5,431 bases of DNA, taken from contig JAFTYS010000003.1 in assembly GCA_017461285.1 (NCBI GenBank), positions 1 through 5,431 of the forward strand. The letters are read 5' to 3'. The DNA is from Bacteroidales bacterium (lineage in GTDB: Bacteria; Bacteroidota; Bacteroidia; Bacteroidales; UBA932). The position numbers and the translations under genes are program-made. The notes under the pieces are model-generated. The model was not told the origin of the DNA. It searched no databases and worked only from the letters and a program-made list of their open reading frames with translations. The first letter of the stretch is position 1, and every line of letters begins with the position of its first letter. Below, in pieces: positions 5,380 to 5,431 of the stretch.

Positions 5380-5431
5380 ATGAACACTTTAATACTAGTT
5401 TTAACAGGCTTATTGAGCGGTGCAACCGCAC
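5380..5431 (+). CDS. N-terminus of a membrane-anchored protein, possibly ribonuclease Y (partial)
   Basis: Only the first 17 residues, MNTLILVLTGLLSGATA, are in the window before the right edge. They are almost entirely hydrophobic, consistent with a single N-terminal membrane anchor. RNase Y, a membrane-tethered endoribonuclease with KH and HD domains, begins this way and in my recollection often follows zapA in Bacteroidota, so it is the best guess; no catalytic sequence is available to test it. The start is supported by its position 30 bases after a terminator and by AT-rich sequence upstream. A weak TATATATA element (5368-5375) could belong to a promoter, but I see no matching -33 box. 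Confidence 0.5.
   Translation, partial: MNTLILVLTGLLSGATA

Noticed and set aside
5195..5383. Plus-strand open frame of 62 codons across the region after zapA
   Set aside because: It runs through the hairpins and the intrinsic terminator, overlaps the next gene's start, and has no family-like sequence or start signal. The region is better explained as structured RNA.

Overview
The window is about 5.4 kb of what looks like core chromosome from an anaerobic member of the Bacteroidota, most likely order Bacteroidales. Three things point there. The promoters match the Bacteroidota TTTG / TAnnTTTG consensus at its proper spacing. A four-gene 2-oxoacid:ferredoxin oxidoreductase operon indicates anaerobic, ferredoxin-based metabolism. 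A small coiled-coil gene precedes zapA in a division cluster. Family assignments come from reading motifs by eye; no database search was run.

Left part (1-1668, minus strand): a two-gene purine salvage unit. An amidohydrolase of the 5'-methylthioadenosine / S-adenosylhomocysteine / adenosine deaminase type is followed after one base by a trimeric-type purine nucleoside phosphorylase, which runs off the left edge. Deamination followed by phosphorolysis would turn adenine nucleosides into hypoxanthine plus a (thio)ribose-1-phosphate.

Middle (1669-4454): a 152-bp divergent intergenic region carries a convincing plus-strand Bacteroidota promoter and a perfect minus-strand -7 box. The plus-strand promoter drives a compact operon: a two-cluster ferredoxin subunit, the VorB-like alpha subunit, the TPP-binding beta subunit and the gamma subunit of a 2-oxoacid:ferredoxin oxidoreductase. 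Gaps are only 2-8 bases. The complex would oxidatively decarboxylate a 2-oxoacid (branched-chain 2-oxoacid or 2-oxoglutarate) to its acyl-CoA and reduce ferredoxin, or run in reverse.

Right part (4455-5431): a long intrinsic terminator ends the operon. A textbook promoter is nested inside that hairpin and reads into a 90-residue coiled-coil protein and zapA, a pair that fits an FtsZ-ring accessory module. After zapA comes about 250 bases without a credible gene. It contains several perfect inverted repeats, a GC-rich core and a clean terminator, so it is probably a structured small RNA. 6S RNA is my leading guess from position and size; a regulatory leader for the next gene is the alternative. 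The window ends in the first 17 codons of a protein with a hydrophobic N-terminus, possibly RNase Y.

I found no mobile element, CRISPR array, tRNA or defence system. The content is mostly housekeeping; the least explained parts are the RNA-like region after zapA, the nested terminator/promoter and the coiled-coil partner of ZapA.
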